Source: Candidatus Zixiibacteriota bacterium (GTDB lineage: Bacteria; Zixibacteria; MSB-5A5; GN15; FEB-12). Taken from it: a stretch of 8,322 nucleotides of DNA. Positions within the stretch are counted from its first letter, which is position 1. Each line of letters begins with the position of its first letter. The stretch covers positions 1-8,322 of the forward strand of contig QNAD01000076.1 in the NCBI GenBank assembly GCA_003641345.1, written 5' to 3'. This document shows positions 1-7,023 of the stretch, piece by piece. A model generated the notes under the pieces. The model worked only from the letters and a program-made list of their open reading frames with translations. It ran no database searches and had not been told where the DNA came from. Position numbers and translations under genes: made by a program.

Positions 1-449
1 ATTAAAAGAGGGGTTTTACCTGCATTAAACCATTCCCTTTCGGGATTAATTAATTCTGTTTTTGCCGATGATGTCGCAGTATCTTTTGATAAAGCATCGA
101 TATAATAAACATAACTTGACCCAATTTCTACTTTATCATCCTGGAAAGAATTTTTCTGAGGTGGGAACTCTGCAATCCGTTCAAATCCTCCACCGTTCAC
201 AGAACGAAAAAGTTCATAGCCAATAACTTTGCCAGCAGGCAATTGGTCATCAATCGAGGGCACCCAGTTAAGCTTTAGGGAATTTCCATTATCATATTTA
301 TAATCTGATACAATTAAAGATGTTGCCGGCTCTGCTATTACTTTTGAAATTTCAATTAAACTATCTGATTGTTCTTCTTGAGCGAAAACTGAAAAAGGGG
401 ATAATATTACAAGACATAAAAAAATAGGTATCAAAAAAAAATTCTTCAC
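1..449 (-). CDS. FN3-domain exported protein, probable second FN3-DUF6754 paralog (3' end outside window)
   Basis: An open frame reads leftward from a GTG at 449 for 149 codons without a stop, then leaves the window, so the C-terminus is missing. The GTG overlaps the TAG stop of the preceding gene by one base (TAGTG), and an AGGG lies about 11 nt upstream, so translation is probably coupled. Residues 1-23 form a signal peptide: Lys at 2, a hydrophobic core, then cleavage after Val-Phe-Ala before Gln-Glu-Glu. Residues about 40-137 look like one fibronectin type III domain, with the conserved Trp at 62, the motif GKVIGYELFRS at 73-83, and Tyr residues near 113-116. The layout matches the 419-aa protein that opens the same operon: PATS/PATN, W..S.DD..AGKV..Y..FR, then E-W-F or Q-W-F just before the expected membrane helix. 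By analogy the missing part may carry a transmembrane helix and a DUF6754-like domain. The FN3 call is good; the rest is inference. Confidence 0.82.
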   Translation of the reverse strand, partial: MKNFFLIPIFLCLVILSPFSVFAQEEQSDSLIEISKVIAEPATSLIVSDYKYDNGNSLKLNWVPSIDDQLPAGKVIGYELFRSVNGGGFERIAEFPPQKNSFQDDKVEIGSSYVYYIDALSKDTATSSAKTELINPEREWFNAGKTPLL

Positions 450-1084
450 TACTTAATCATCCCTAACCAATCACCAAACAGAAAATCAATTCTACCAATG
501 AGAAGTGACATGCGGCTCATAACAGTATATCCAAACGAAGCACCAAAAGTTATCATTAAAAAGAAAATTCCTATTTTCGCACCAACCCCAAAAGCACCTT
601 TGTGCTCTTTGGAAAAGAAGAAATATACTAATCCTGTCAGAGTACCAAAAAATATAACCAAATTAGCCACAATTGTTGCAAAATCAGCATCAAAACCGGT
701 GCCATACCCTGTTGAGAAAAGAGGCATAATAGTTGCCTGCACCTGCACCATAATGTTGGAGGCAAAATAATTCATTAACCATAGCCCACTAGTAGCTCCA
801 ACAATAAACGCAAGCGGCCATCTCGATAACCATCCTACTTTAGGGACAAGACGTAACAACATCAGAAATCCTAAAAAAGCACCAACCCAAAGCATTGGCT
901 CTTCCCCTTTACCAACCCAGAACTTACCATAGAAGTTATCCCAGAAAAGAGTAACAACCCAATATCCGGCAGAAATACCAATGAAGATTGCTTCGGTTAG
1001 CTTATACCAAGGGTTATCTTTGTAAAGAAATGAAATAATTCCCAATGTTAAAAAAGCGGCTAACCAGAGTGAAAAATGGTCCAT
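449..1084 (-). CDS. Six-helix integral membrane protein of unknown function
   Basis: I do not recognise a named family. The 211-aa protein is almost entirely hydrophobic, with likely transmembrane helices near residues 4-21, 30-48, 63-81, 89-108, 134-157 and 167-189. A hydrophobic C-terminal tail (about 194-210) may be a re-entrant or amphipathic segment. The loops carry aromatic and charged clusters (KDNPWYK at 22-28, GKGEEP at 58-63) and a glycine-rich loop (STGYGTGFDADF at 124-135). There is no signal peptide and no ATP-binding or catalytic motif. The ATG at 1084 has an AGGA 10 nt upstream and lies 6 nt after the stop of the 338-aa gene. It is the fourth gene of the leftward operon and probably a membrane subunit of the same assembly. 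Function is unassigned. Confidence 0.9.
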   Translation of the reverse strand: MDHFSLWLAAFLTLGIISFLYKDNPWYKLTEAIFIGISAGYWVVTLFWDNFYGKFWVGKGEEPMLWVGAFLGFLMLLRLVPKVGWLSRWPLAFIVGATSGLWLMNYFASNIMVQVQATIMPLFSTGYGTGFDADFATIVANLVIFFGTLTGLVYFFFSKEHKGAFGVGAKIGIFFLMITFGASFGYTVMSRMSLLIGRIDFLFGDWLGMIK

Positions 1085-1090
1085 AATTTC

Positions 1091-2107
1091 TTATTCCTCA
1101 TTTCCGAGCAATTGTGACTTACGACCACTCATGAAAAAGGCAACATTACCAATCAGTACAAAAGCAATTACAACCATATGTGAAAATGACTGAGACAACA
1201 TAAATTTTGTACCCTTGCCGGGATTTCCAGTTAAAACTTCAAATTCTGCCGCACCATTCATACCGCCCAGAAGACCGGTAAGTTGTTTGGCGTTTAAGTA
1301 TGGATAAATTTGAGGAGCTTGCACCGCCGTGTTTCCGGCACCAAGTAAAACTCCAAAACGGTCAACTCCTATCTGAATCCACTCAACTGTTCCGGGAAAA
1401 CCGGCTGATAAATTAAAGCAATAATCTATATTTGAAAAATTCTTAATATTTTTAACTAAAGGTAAATCATCATATGCATTACCTACATAATCAGTTGGGA
1501 ACATTGATTTAAAAGAACTACCCATACGTTGAATAACAAATTCATTACCTGTTTGAAAACCTAAATTAACATAATCAACACCGTATTCAAATTTTCTACC
1601 TTTCAACTTTTCACTGGAGAAAACTTTTTCAAAAGCAAGACTTGCCTGTTGGGGTCCCTGCGGCCAAAGTCCCATCGTAATCACTTTAAGGTTTTTTTCA
1701 AAACAGAGATGAAGAAATGTTTCTGCCATCGGTTGTAATTCCGGTGCCGAGGGAGGATCATAATCAAATGATATTAATACTTTAGAACCAGCTGGCAAAG
1801 CATCCACAGACTCATAAAGCGAAACAACTTCCGGAGAACTTTTTATCTTTTGTGAGATACCCATAAAAAGAGGTAAAGTTACGGCAATACCAACAAATAG
1901 AAAAACTATCCTTCTCTCAATCATCTTTCCTTTAATAGTCAGAATTAATATCCAAACCAAAGAAAGGACTAACAGAAAAATTATTACCATTGATACTGTT
2001 GACGAAAACTCAATTGTTTCCCAACCATTAATCTTTCCAATATAAAATATCAGACAGAATATCGTTATTACAATTACAGCAAGAATTTCTTTTACTTTAG
2101 TACTCAT
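1091..2107 (-). CDS. Membrane-anchored alpha/beta-domain protein, possibly related to DUF6754
   Basis: The 338-aa protein has three N-terminal transmembrane helices (about 8-25, 38-58 and 66-83), a soluble region of roughly 210 residues, and one C-terminal helix (308-327) followed by a short polar tail. The soluble region begins with a beta-strand and acidic loop (KVLISFDYDPPSAPELQP at 109-126), then a helix and another strand (KVITMG at 141-146), typical of an alpha/beta fold. It ends with a conserved-looking AGNT (257-260) and QLTGLLGGMNGAAEFE (275-290), just before the last helix. The DUF6754-like region of the 419-aa neighbour has the same order: strand, acidic loop, helix, strand, later TGNS, then QL and GEEL, then a final helix. 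I infer distant homology. The start overlaps the previous stop by one base (TAATG) and has a very strong GGAGGAGGGG ribosome site at 2121-2112. No enzyme function is evident. Confidence 0.88.
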   Translation of the reverse strand: MSTKVKEILAVIVITIFCLIFYIGKINGWETIEFSSTVSMVIIFLLVLSLVWILILTIKGKMIERRIVFLFVGIAVTLPLFMGISQKIKSSPEVVSLYESVDALPAGSKVLISFDYDPPSAPELQPMAETFLHLCFEKNLKVITMGLWPQGPQQASLAFEKVFSSEKLKGRKFEYGVDYVNLGFQTGNEFVIQRMGSSFKSMFPTDYVGNAYDDLPLVKNIKNFSNIDYCFNLSAGFPGTVEWIQIGVDRFGVLLGAGNTAVQAPQIYPYLNAKQLTGLLGGMNGAAEFEVLTGNPGKGTKFMLSQSFSHMVVIAFVLIGNVAFFMSGRKSQLLGNEE

Positions 2108-2757
2108 TATTCCCCTCCTCCGATATGAGAACGCTCAATACCAAGTATGACGCGAAGCGATGTGGAAACAATTCCAAGTCCAATACCAATCATAATCGCC
2201 CTTTGTCCTGCCGCCTGCGGAACATTCATCACCCATGAAGCTAAATTAGACAACTGATAACCTTCGGGCATAAACCAAACTAAAAGATCTCCAATCGGCA
2301 CTCTTCCGAGCATAACAAAAAAGGCGGCAATCAAAAGCAATGTAGCTTCAAAATTTCTTGCTCTGAACGCCCTATATGAAGCTGAAGCAACAAAAAACGC
2401 AAGAATAGAAAACATCGTTGCAGAAAGGGGTATAAATATAAAATTATAAATCCAATCAAACTTTGTTCCGGGAAGCCTGAATTCTTCACCTTCAGACAAA
2501 CCAATTATTGTAATAAATAAAAATGATACAATAATTACTGCCGCATAAACCCAATCAGGCTTTTTATCTTTAACTTTAAGAAAAGAGATCTTCATTAGGT
2601 TTAGAGCACCTAAAATAATGGCACAAGCTTGAATAATAGAGAACCAATCAGAGAACCAATCAGATAGATTATTAAACGGAGGATGAGGAATAAAATATTG
2701 TATTACAAAACTGGCACCGACAATAGCGGTTATAAACAGAGGTACTTCTCTTCTCAT
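2107..2757 (-). CDS. Polytopic membrane protein of unknown function
   Basis: The 216-aa protein has about six hydrophobic segments: residues 6-24, 38-60, 68-86, 104-126, 137-152 and 183-205. A basic loop (YRAFRARNFE at 128-137) precedes the fifth helix, with GRVPIGD at 151-157 after it. The C-terminus carries a small-residue-rich helix (QRAIMIGIGLGIVSTSLRV, 185-203) followed by a conserved-looking polar tail, LGIERSHIGGGE. Short sequences WFSDWFS at 34-40 form an aromatic re-entrant loop after the first helix. There is no signal peptide and no recognisable enzymatic motif. The ATG at 2757 lies 2 nt after the stop of the FN3-DUF6754 gene and has no good Shine-Dalgarno site, so it probably depends on coupling to its upstream neighbour. 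Its stop overlaps the next start. I infer that it is a core membrane subunit of the complex encoded by this operon. Confidence 0.9.
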   Translation of the reverse strand: MRREVPLFITAIVGASFVIQYFIPHPPFNNLSDWFSDWFSIIQACAIILGALNLMKISFLKVKDKKPDWVYAAVIIVSFLFITIIGLSEGEEFRLPGTKFDWIYNFIFIPLSATMFSILAFFVASASYRAFRARNFEATLLLIAAFFVMLGRVPIGDLLVWFMPEGYQLSNLASWVMNVPQAAGQRAIMIGIGLGIVSTSLRVILGIERSHIGGGE

Positions 2758-2759
2758 AA

Positions 2760-4019
2760 TTAATTAATCACCGAAAATAGACTGGAAAAATTCCAGATAT
2801 TAAAAGTTTCTAAAAGCATTCCGATTATTAAAGCAACCAGAATGACACCTTTACCAATGTCCTGTCCTTTCAATGAACCAAGAAGTTTTGGTTCTTTGGA
2901 AAGATAAGATGAAGCGGCAAAAAGCTCTTCACCAATTAATGTATAATCACATGCAGCGACAAAGAACGGCAACTGCGAAGGCATCGCAGTTCCGGCAATT
3001 TGAATAGCACCGATAGAATTCCCTGTTTCGGCTAAAATCAATGATTCGGCAAAAAATTGTCCCATGAAAAATATCGTTGCCGGTTTTTCACGAACAAACA
3101 TACCATCAACAGCCGCAGCATATCCAAATTGGTCATCGGTTATATAATGAACTTGATCTTCTTTAAATGAATCCGGCCGTCCGGCTTTAGAGTAAGCTTC
3201 TTTCACAACTTCTTTGGCAGTAACCATAACCAAAGAACGGCAAACCGGTACATCAAGATAAGTATCATATTCTGCGGCTAATTCACTAACTCGCCCAAGA
3301 ATAGTCATTGATGCAATAGTTTGCATATTGTCCATGTCGCCAAGCCCCGAGACATAAAAGATTTTACGCCCCATCTCCGTTGCCCGACCAACTGCCTCGT
3401 GAACAGCTTCCATACCAGCAAGCTTTCTTATAAAGAGATCTTTTCCTTTACTTGCCTGATTGATATAAAATATTATAAAAAAGCATAAAAGAGCTACGCC
3501 AATTAATGTATTTATAGTGTACATCCTAAACCATTGTGGAGAAGAAGATACCGGTTCAGATATTTTAGATTCAGAGAAAAACTCTTTTAATTCCGCATTC
3601 TCATCATAGAAAGAGTTGACTACCTGAACTTTATAAACATATTGAAAATCATTATCTACATTTCCGTCCTGATAAGAAACAGCCCCTGCAGTATTTTCGC
3701 CAACTTGTTGGTATTCACCAACTTCTCCGTCAATCACCATTGCCCTGAATACTTTATACTGAGTCACCTTACCACCCGCATGATCATCTGCCGATAAATC
3801 CCAAGAAACAATAATAGAGCCGCCTTCATCATTAGGCGTATCTTTAGCGACAACATTAGTAGCGGGCTGTGGTTGGAGTTCTAAAGTTAGACTGTCAACA
3901 ACTTCTAAAGCTGTTGAATCAACGTCATCCTGAGCAATCACGAAAGAACTATTGATTATAATTAGACCAAAAATAATGAATGAAAAATATTTGAAAATTC
4001 TCAGTTGTTTGAAGCTCAT
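2760..4019 (-). CDS. Signal peptide, FN3 and DUF6754-like membrane protein
   Basis: The 419-aa protein opens the leftward operon. Residues 1-29 look like a signal peptide with a long basic n-region and cleavage after Val-Ile-Ala before Gln-Asp-Asp. An acidic linker leads to an FN3 domain (about 50-157; Trp 73, GGKVTQYKVFRA at 82-93, YVYKVQV at 127-133). A transmembrane helix follows at 168-187. The region 195-385 is predicted to lie in the cytoplasm and contains the strand-loop FYVSGLGDMDNM (221-232) and IAGTAMPSQLPFFVAACDYT (341-360) followed by GEEL at 363-366. A last helix spans 388-405. I recall this combination as the uncharacterised DUF6754 family, but could not search to confirm it. 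The ATG has an AGGA 10 nt upstream and a candidate promoter about 95 nt upstream. The FN3 domain would face outside and the DUF domain inside, so the protein could link the envelope to a cytoplasmic partner. That role is inferred. Confidence 0.88.
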   Translation of the reverse strand: MSFKQLRIFKYFSFIIFGLIIINSSFVIAQDDVDSTALEVVDSLTLELQPQPATNVVAKDTPNDEGGSIIVSWDLSADDHAGGKVTQYKVFRAMVIDGEVGEYQQVGENTAGAVSYQDGNVDNDFQYVYKVQVVNSFYDENAELKEFFSESKISEPVSSSPQWFRMYTINTLIGVALLCFFIIFYINQASKGKDLFIRKLAGMEAVHEAVGRATEMGRKIFYVSGLGDMDNMQTIASMTILGRVSELAAEYDTYLDVPVCRSLVMVTAKEVVKEAYSKAGRPDSFKEDQVHYITDDQFGYAAAVDGMFVREKPATIFFMGQFFAESLILAETGNSIGAIQIAGTAMPSQLPFFVAACDYTLIGEELFAASSYLSKEPKLLGSLKGQDIGKGVILVALIIGMLLETFNIWNFSSLFSVIN

Positions 4020-4112
4020 TAAATTGAAGTCCTATTTTATATACTATATGCTCATAACTATTTCATATAACGATTAAAGCTATGATAACATCAAATAAAA
4101 AACATTAGTTAA

Positions 4113-4141
4113 ATTATAACCTCTCAATAATTAGCAGGCAA
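4113..4141 (-). promoter_or_regulatory. Candidate sigma-70 promoter for the leftward membrane operon
   Basis: Reading the minus strand, TTGCCT at 4141-4136 (4 of 6 consensus bases) and a perfect TATAAT at 4118-4113 are separated by 17 bp. Transcription would start near 4106, giving a leader of about 86 nt before the ATG at 4019. The region is AT-rich, so a chance match is possible. Confidence 0.5.
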
Positions 4142-4189
4142 TCTAATCGCCTTCTTAAACCAAGTCAAGTAAAACAAGCAGGCTAATTA
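4128..4189. repeat. Short inverted and direct repeats over the leftward -35 region
   Basis: TAATTAGC at 4128-4135 and GCTAATTA at 4182-4189 form a perfect 8-bp inverted pair. AGCAGGC occurs in direct orientation at 4133-4139 and 4177-4183, touching each inverted arm. The left copy overlaps the candidate -35 element of the leftward promoter, where a regulator could bind. The arms are AT-rich, so the pairing may be fortuitous. Confidence 0.3.
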
Positions 4190-4272
4190 AATTTTAGACA
4201 TAAAAAAACATATAATACAAAACATAACAAATTTTGCTCAAATTTATTAAATGAATTATTATAAAAAGGTAC

Positions 4273-4300
4273 TTTACAAAAAAAATCTATATGCTATAAT
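4273..4300 (+). promoter_or_regulatory. Strong sigma-70 promoter for the GlmL-like operon
   Basis: TTTACA at 4273-4278 (5 of 6 consensus bases) and a perfect TATAAT at 4295-4300 are separated by 16 bp. TG at 4292-4293 adds an extended -10 element. Transcription should begin near 4307, leaving a leader of about 90 nt before the ATG at 4397. This is the best promoter match in the window. Confidence 0.7.
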
Positions 4301-4326
4301 ATTGGTCTTTGAAAAAATAATTAGTT

Positions 4327-4355
4327 GATAAACTGTTTGAGTTTACCGGTTTATC
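4327..4355 (+). promoter_or_regulatory. Leader segment with two mutually exclusive small hairpins
   Basis: GATAAAC at 4327-4333 can pair with GTTTATC at 4349-4355 (7 bp, 15-nt loop). Within it, TAAACT at 4329-4334 can pair instead with AGTTTA at 4340-4345 (6 bp, 5-nt loop). Both share the same left arm, so only one can form at a time. Both are weak AT-rich stems and no known riboswitch fold is recognised. Confidence 0.25.
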
Positions 4356-4396
4356 GCAAGAATTGAAAAAAATGTTTAAAAGACAGGATATACCGA

Positions 4397-6268
4397 ATGG
4401 CCAAATTTGATAATCCCGATGACATCAAAATCATCGTAGCAACCGACTGCGGTTCAACTACTACTAAAGCTATCCTTATCGAGTATATAAATGGAGAATA
4501 CCGACAAACAACTCGCGGCGAAGCTCCCACAACAGTAGAGGCTCCATTTGAAGATGTGACTATGGGTGTTCTTAATGCTGTTGCAGAACTTGAAGAACTT
4601 TCAGGGCGGAAGATTTTAGATGAAAATGGTAAGTTTATCTCTCCTGCTAAGGGTGATACTGGAACTGATATTTATATTTCGACTTCCTCAGCAGGTGGTG
4701 GACTCCAAATGATGGTCGCTGGTGTTGTTCGCTCTATGACCGCAGAATCCGCTGAAAGAGCCGCCCTTGGTGCCGGCTCTATCGTTATGGATGTAATTTC
4801 TTCAAACGATAAGCGTCTCCCCCACCAACAAATTGAGCGCATTCGCCATTTAAGACCTGATATGATTTTACTTTCCGGTGGTATCGACGGCGGTACTACA
4901 ACCCATGTCGTTGAACTGGCAGAGCTTATTTCAGCCGCTGACCCACACCCAAGACTTGGCTCAAGTTATAATTTACCTTTGATTTATGCCGGCAACAAAG
5001 CCGCTACCGATGCGGTTAAGGAGACTCTCTCTGATAAAGTTGACCTAAAAGTAGTTGATAACCTTCGTCCTGTCCTTGAAAGAGAAAATCTTGCTCCTGC
5101 CCGTGAAGAAATTCATGAACTTTTCATGGAGCATGTAATGGCACAAGCACCGGGTTATAAAAAATTGATGGACTGGTCCGACGCTCCGATTATGCCTACC
5201 CCGGGAGCTGTTGGATTAATCATTCAAACAATTGCTAACCAGTATAATATTGAAGCTGTCGGTGTTGATATTGGTGGAGCTACAACAGATGTTTTCTCAG
5301 TTTTCCGCCCTGGCGGTGGCGACGGTGTCTTTAACCGAACCGTCTCGGCTAATCTGGGAATGTCTTATTCAATTTCTAATGTTTTTGCTGAGGCTACTGT
5401 ACCGATGGTAATGCGATGGGTTCCATTTCCGATGAATGAGAAAGATTTACGGAACAGGGTCAAAAACAAAATGATCCGACCGACAACAATCCCTCAATCA
5501 ATGGAAGAACTGATTCTCGAACAAGCAATTGCCAAAGAAGCACTTAGGCTTGCGTTTATCCAACACAAAAATTTTGCTACTGTTCTTAAAGGAGTACAGC
5601 AACAACGAACAATCGCTGATGCTTTCGAGCAATCATCATCCGGAGCAACTATTGTTAATATGATGACTCTGGACATGTTAATCGGGTCTGGCGGTGTACT
5701 TTCACATGCTCCTCGCCGCCAACAATCAGCCTTGATGATGATTGATGCTTTCCTTCCCGAAGGAGTTACCAGACTGGCGGTAGATTCAATCTTCATGATG
5801 CCTCAACTCGGCGTTCTTACTGAAGTTCAGCCAAAAGCGGCTACTGAAGTGTTTGAAAAAGACTGTCTTATTCATCTTGGTACATGTATAGCTCCGGTTG
5901 GCATCTCAAAAAAAGGTGGACCAACTATGAAATATACAATTGAGCTACCAACTGGTACTGTAACAGGAACATTAGACCATCTGAAAATGAAGAAATTTGA
6001 CTTAGGTGTTCAGGAAAATGGTTTGCCTATAAAAGTTAAAGCTACATTTGAGCCTACTCGTAATTTTGACATGGGTAAAGGTAAAGGTCAAAAAATTGAA
6101 TGTGAACTTCATGGCGGTGTGATTGGAATCATTCTCGATGGCAGGGGACGTCCATTCGATTTATCTGATCTCTCGGAAAGTGAAAGAGTTAAATATCTAA
6201 CTGAGTGGATGACAGAACTTAATATATACCCGGAAGAAAATCTTAAAAACTTAGCTGGCATAAAATAA
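4397..6268 (+). CDS. GlmL/MutL-family ASKHA ATPase (glutamate mutase L-like)
   Basis: The 623-aa protein belongs to the glutamate mutase L family, actin/Hsp70-fold ATPases whose characterised role is thought to be reactivation of the B12-dependent glutamate mutase. Two phosphate-binding motifs mark the two halves of the fold: ATDCGSTTTK at 15-24 and VDIGGATTDV at 290-299. Other glycine-rich loops are STSSAGGGLQM (96-106), LSGGIDGG (159-166) and IGSGGVLSH (429-437). As I recall, clostridial members are near 460 residues. This one has about 130 further residues (490-623) rich in beta-strand, including GVIGIILDGRGRPFDL at 574-589. The ATG has an AGGA 8 nt upstream. No mutase E or S subunit gene is present here, so a mutase-chaperone role is not supported by context. 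It is more likely the energy-providing cytoplasmic partner of the divergent membrane proteins. It is unrelated to the DNA mismatch-repair MutL. The family call is secure; the role is inferred. Confidence 0.93.
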   Translation: MAKFDNPDDIKIIVATDCGSTTTKAILIEYINGEYRQTTRGEAPTTVEAPFEDVTMGVLNAVAELEELSGRKILDENGKFISPAKGDTGTDIYISTSSAGGGLQMMVAGVVRSMTAESAERAALGAGSIVMDVISSNDKRLPHQQIERIRHLRPDMILLSGGIDGGTTTHVVELAELISAADPHPRLGSSYNLPLIYAGNKAATDAVKETLSDKVDLKVVDNLRPVLERENLAPAREEIHELFMEHVMAQAPGYKKLMDWSDAPIMPTPGAVGLIIQTIANQYNIEAVGVDIGGATTDVFSVFRPGGGDGVFNRTVSANLGMSYSISNVFAEATVPMVMRWVPFPMNEKDLRNRVKNKMIRPTTIPQSMEELILEQAIAKEALRLAFIQHKNFATVLKGVQQQRTIADAFEQSSSGATIVNMMTLDMLIGSGGVLSHAPRRQQSALMMIDAFLPEGVTRLAVDSIFMMPQLGVLTEVQPKAATEVFEKDCLIHLGTCIAPVGISKKGGPTMKYTIELPTGTVTGTLDHLKMKKFDLGVQENGLPIKVKATFEPTRNFDMGKGKGQKIECELHGGVIGIILDGRGRPFDLSDLSESERVKYLTEWMTELNIYPEENLKNLAGIK

Positions 6269-6270
6269 AA

Positions 6271-7023
6271 ATGATAAGCTTAAAGAAAAATATTGTTGTT
6301 ACTCTTTGCTTGCTCTTAATCTTTAGTGCAGTATCAGCTAAAAATTACGTCAGCCTAAGTGGAAGATTTTACGTTGACATCCCTGAAGAATGGGAAAAAG
6401 TTGATTTTAAGGTTGTAGATGAATATTTACAAAGAAACAATGTAGGACTTGAAGGCTTTTATTATGATGCAGTTTTTGCAAATAAATCAAATAAACCTTT
6501 CTATAATGGTAATTATCTAACGATCACCTACGAAATAAGAAATGAATTGAATGATAAACAAATTGATTCAGTCTTAAATGAAATGAGTAGAATTTTTGGA
6601 AATAACGTTAAATATTTCCCAGTCTCTGACTATCTTGTTGATCTAAATTCCAACACTCCGGTATATGACAAAGACCAAAAAGTTGCTTATGTTATCAACG
6701 ACATAACTCAAAAATCAGAATTGTACAAAAAAAATCTACTCTTCTACAAATTTTACCATAGAGGAATAGCTAAATTTTATTTTTACTCTCCTGATTCATT
6801 GTTTAATGAGAGTAAATCAATATTTGAAAAAATTGTTTCTTCCTTTTCAAGTGAAAATATCGAAGAAGCTCTTCCAAAAGAAGATGTGAAAATTGCTGAC
6901 ATTGAGACAGCAAAAGAAGATAATGATTCAAATTCAAGCTGGATACCTATAATGTCCGCTTTAATTATTATTATTATCGTTATTGCAAGAAAAAAGAAAA
7001 ATCAGTATAAAAGGAAATATTAA
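6271..7023 (+). CDS. Secreted, C-terminally anchored protein, possible PsbP/DUF1795-like fold
   Basis: I do not recognise a named family. The 250-aa protein has a signal peptide (Lys 5-6, hydrophobic core 7-20, cleavage after Val-Ser-Ala at 23). A domain of about 165 residues follows, then an acidic linker (197-222), one transmembrane helix (223-239) and a strongly basic tail, KKKNQYKRKY. The bulk of the protein would therefore lie outside the cytoplasmic membrane. The domain opens with GRFYVDIPEEW (31-41) and closes with FEKIVSSF (185-192), resembling the start and end of PsbP/DUF1795-like domains. This is a weak inference. It begins 2 nt after the GlmL-like stop with no clear Shine-Dalgarno site, and its stop abuts the next ATG. 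It reads as more AT-rich than both neighbours, so it could be a late addition to the operon. Confidence 0.85.
   Translation: MISLKKNIVVTLCLLLIFSAVSAKNYVSLSGRFYVDIPEEWEKVDFKVVDEYLQRNNVGLEGFYYDAVFANKSNKPFYNGNYLTITYEIRNELNDKQIDSVLNEMSRIFGNNVKYFPVSDYLVDLNSNTPVYDKDQKVAYVINDITQKSELYKKNLLFYKFYHRGIAKFYFYSPDSLFNESKSIFEKIVSSFSSENIEEALPKEDVKIADIETAKEDNDSNSSWIPIMSALIIIIIVIARKKKNQYKRKY

Larger units (their letters stand above)
4020..4396. promoter_or_regulatory. Divergent intergenic control region
   Basis: This very AT-rich stretch separates the start of the leftward membrane operon from the start of the rightward GlmL-like operon. I see no credible gene in it on either strand. It holds one sigma-70-like promoter facing each way, a pair of repeated motifs overlapping the leftward -35 region, and a leader of about 90 nt before the GlmL-like start with two alternative small hairpins. 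A shared divergent control region suggests the two operons are co-regulated. Confidence 0.7.

Noticed and set aside
498..770. 90-codon plus-strand open frame inside the six-helix membrane gene
   Set aside because: It lies entirely antisense to a convincing membrane-protein gene and has low-complexity, lysine- and proline-rich content with no domain, so it is a shadow frame.
4211..4216. Another TATAAT on the plus strand in the divergent region
   Set aside because: The nearest -35-like element (TAGACA at 4195-4200) is only 10 bp away, which is not a functional spacing.
5494..5796. 100-codon minus-strand open frame inside the GlmL-like gene
   Set aside because: It is antisense to a conserved ASKHA coding region, is rich in Ser and Cys without any motif, and is best explained as a shadow frame.
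4397..6268. Reading the gene as DNA mismatch-repair MutL
   Set aside because: It has ASKHA phosphate loops rather than GHKL ATPase motifs. The shared name MutL is a coincidence of nomenclature.
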